The notes beneath the pieces were generated by a model. The model saw only the letters and a program-made list of their open reading frames with translations, ran no database searches and had not been told where the DNA came from. From NCBI GenBank assembly GCA_031259875.1, contig JAIRKW010000139.1, forward strand, positions 1 through 7,194: a stretch of DNA of 7,194 bases, written 5' to 3'. Both the position numbers and the translations under genes were made by a program. This DNA is from Campylobacteraceae bacterium. GTDB lineage: Bacteria; Campylobacterota; Campylobacteria; Campylobacterales; Campylobacteraceae. Below are positions 6,306 through 7,194 of the stretch, piece after piece; position 1 is the first letter of the stretch, and each line of letters starts with the position of its first letter.

Positions 6306-7064
6306 ATGCAAACTTTTGCAAAACGAATCATTCCATGTCTTGATGTTAATAACGGACGCGTTGTCAAAGGCATCAATTTTGTTGGGCTTAAAGACGCAGG
6401 AGACCCCGTAGAGGTTGCCAAACGCTACAACAATGAAGGAGCAGATGAACTCTGTTTTTTGGATATCACAGCAAGCAATGAAAAAAGAGATACTATAGTT
6501 GATTTGGTTGCAAAAGTTGCCAAAGAGGTTTTTATACCTTTGACTGTAGGCGGCGGCATACGCAAACTCGATGATATATATAGACTATTAAATGTAGGCT
6601 GTGACAAAGTGAGTATAAATTCTGCCGCTATTGACAATCCCGAACTTATAACGCAAGCTGCTTCACGCTTTGGAAGTCAGTGCATAGTAGTAGCGATTGA
6701 TGCAAAAAAAAACGGCAGCAGTTGGCATATATATAAACATGGCGGACGGATAGATATGGGTATAGATGCGCTTGCATGGGCAAAAGAGGCTGAAAATAGA
6801 GGTGCGGGGGAGATACTTTTGACATCTATGGATAAAGACGGCACAAAAGACGGATATGATATAGAACTAACCTCTAAAATGAGCCGAATGTTGAATATCC
6901 CCGTTATCGCCAGCGGTGGAGCGGGAAGTATGGAACATATAAAAGAGGCTTTTGTAAATTATGCCGATGCTGCTCTTGCCGCCTCAATATTTCATTTTAG
7001 AGAGATAGAGATAATGGACTTGAAAAGATATCTAAAAAATGAGGGAGTGACTGTTAGATTATGA
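6306..7064 (+). CDS. hisF: Imidazole glycerol phosphate synthase, cyclase subunit HisF
   Basis: HisF is the (beta/alpha)8-barrel cyclase subunit of imidazole glycerol phosphate synthase. With ammonia from the glutaminase HisH it converts PRFAR to imidazole glycerol phosphate and AICAR, the fifth step of histidine synthesis and a link to purine synthesis. The 252 residues match the family length. Visible motifs are RIIPCLDV with catalytic Asp13, the substrate loop NNGRVVKG (15-22), the phosphate sites GGGIR (82-86) and SGGAG (203-207), catalytic Asp132 in VVAIDAK, TSMDKDGTKDGYD (173-185) and the C-terminal AASIFHF (225-231). The start at 6306 has GGAG at a 5-base spacing. No other his genes are in view, so the pathway is dispersed or lies beyond the right edge. 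The stop TGA overlaps the ATG of the next gene (ATGA), which suggests co-translation. A run of nine A (6704-6712) follows Asp132. Confidence 0.97.
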   Translation: MQTFAKRIIPCLDVNNGRVVKGINFVGLKDAGDPVEVAKRYNNEGADELCFLDITASNEKRDTIVDLVAKVAKEVFIPLTVGGGIRKLDDIYRLLNVGCDKVSINSAAIDNPELITQAASRFGSQCIVVAIDAKKNGSSWHIYKHGGRIDMGIDALAWAKEAENRGAGEILLTSMDKDGTKDGYDIELTSKMSRMLNIPVIASGGAGSMEHIKEAFVNYADAALAASIFHFREIEIMDLKRYLKNEGVTVRL

Positions 7065-7194
7065 GCAAGACCTCATTTGCTGCCCAGATATGTATCTTTC
7101 ACATTTTGACAAAAAATTTACTCTTCATCGGCACAGCAGGAAGTTACGGAAAACATAAAGAGTTTGAACTGCTCACTGCCAAAATAAGCCGAAT
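7061..7194 (+). CDS. N-terminal part of a probable nucleoside phosphorylase/nucleosidase-like protein (truncated by window edge)
   Basis: An open frame starts with ATG at 7061, overlapping the hisF stop as ATGA, and is still open at the right edge (44 full codons). An in-frame TAG at 7055-7057 rules out an earlier start. GAGGGAG at 7041-7047 lies 13 bases before the ATG, somewhat far for a ribosome binding site. The stretch LLFIGTAGSYG (20-30) resembles the beta-strand and Gly-rich turn of the PNP/UDP phosphorylase and MTA/SAH nucleosidase superfamily (compare the TGSAGG turn of MTA/SAH nucleosidase). If so, it would cleave or phosphorolyse a purine nucleoside, which would suit a neighbour of HisF, the source of AICAR. 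Only about 19 residues precede this strand, fewer than I expect for the family, so the N-terminus may be short or frameshifted. That it is coding is likely; the function is a weak inference. Confidence 0.5.
   Translation, partial: MSKTSFAAQICIFHILTKNLLFIGTAGSYGKHKEFELLTAKISR

Noticed and set aside
6873..7194. Similar 14-base strings in hisF (near 6877-6890) and at the right edge (near 7181-7194), AAAATGAGCCGAAT versus AAAATAAGCCGAAT
   Set aside because: The flanking sequence does not match and both encode ordinary residues (K-M/I-S-R), so it is likely coincidence rather than a duplication or attachment site.

Overview
The window reads as ordinary core-genome DNA of a Campylobacterota (epsilonproteobacterial) bacterium, probably close to Sulfurimonas, Sulfuricurvum or Sulfurovum. 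The grounds are the AT-rich sequence, the short RarA, an RNase J with a long basic N-terminal extension like that of Helicobacter, the order rsmA-rnj-kdsD, and promoters with T-tracts and a -10 box but no recognisable -35. The genus is an inference from style, not from an alignment.

Layout. (1) Positions 3-239 (+) hold the 3' end of a gene for a membrane-anchored extracytoplasmic protein with a C-terminal transmembrane helix; it is possibly a nickel-uptake accessory protein of NikL type. (2) Positions 240-394 are a 155-base convergent intergenic gap with one weak hairpin. (3) Positions 395-6142 (-) are a tightly packed five-gene operon. In transcription order it is rsmA (16S rRNA dimethyladenosine transferase), rnj (ribonuclease J), kdsD (arabinose-5-phosphate isomerase), a RluB/RsuA-type rRNA pseudouridine synthase and rarA (AAA+ replication-recombination ATPase). 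Gaps are 15 and 8 bases, and the last two junctions are TGATG stop/start overlaps. (4) Positions 6143-6305 are a divergent promoter region serving rsmA (-) and hisF (+), with two short palindromes and phased T-tracts. (5) Positions 6306-7064 (+) are hisF, whose stop overlaps the start of a partial gene (7061-7194, +) that looks like a nucleoside phosphorylase/nucleosidase family member.

How the genes work together. Three of the five operon members act on RNA or ribosomes: RsmA modifies 16S rRNA, RNase J processes and degrades RNA, and the pseudouridine synthase modifies rRNA. KdsD feeds Kdo synthesis for lipopolysaccharide, and RarA acts at stalled replication forks. The grouping looks like a growth-linked housekeeping operon rather than one pathway. 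HisF is the cyclase subunit of imidazole glycerol phosphate synthase in histidine synthesis, and it releases AICAR to the purine pool. A coupled purine-handling enzyme downstream would fit that but is not proven.

I found no mobile element, CRISPR array, tRNA, rRNA or defence system, and no convincing new system. The points worth a second look are modest: the promoter architecture between rsmA and hisF, the RNase J extension, the operon composition, an A9 slippery tract in hisF, and the two partial edge genes.
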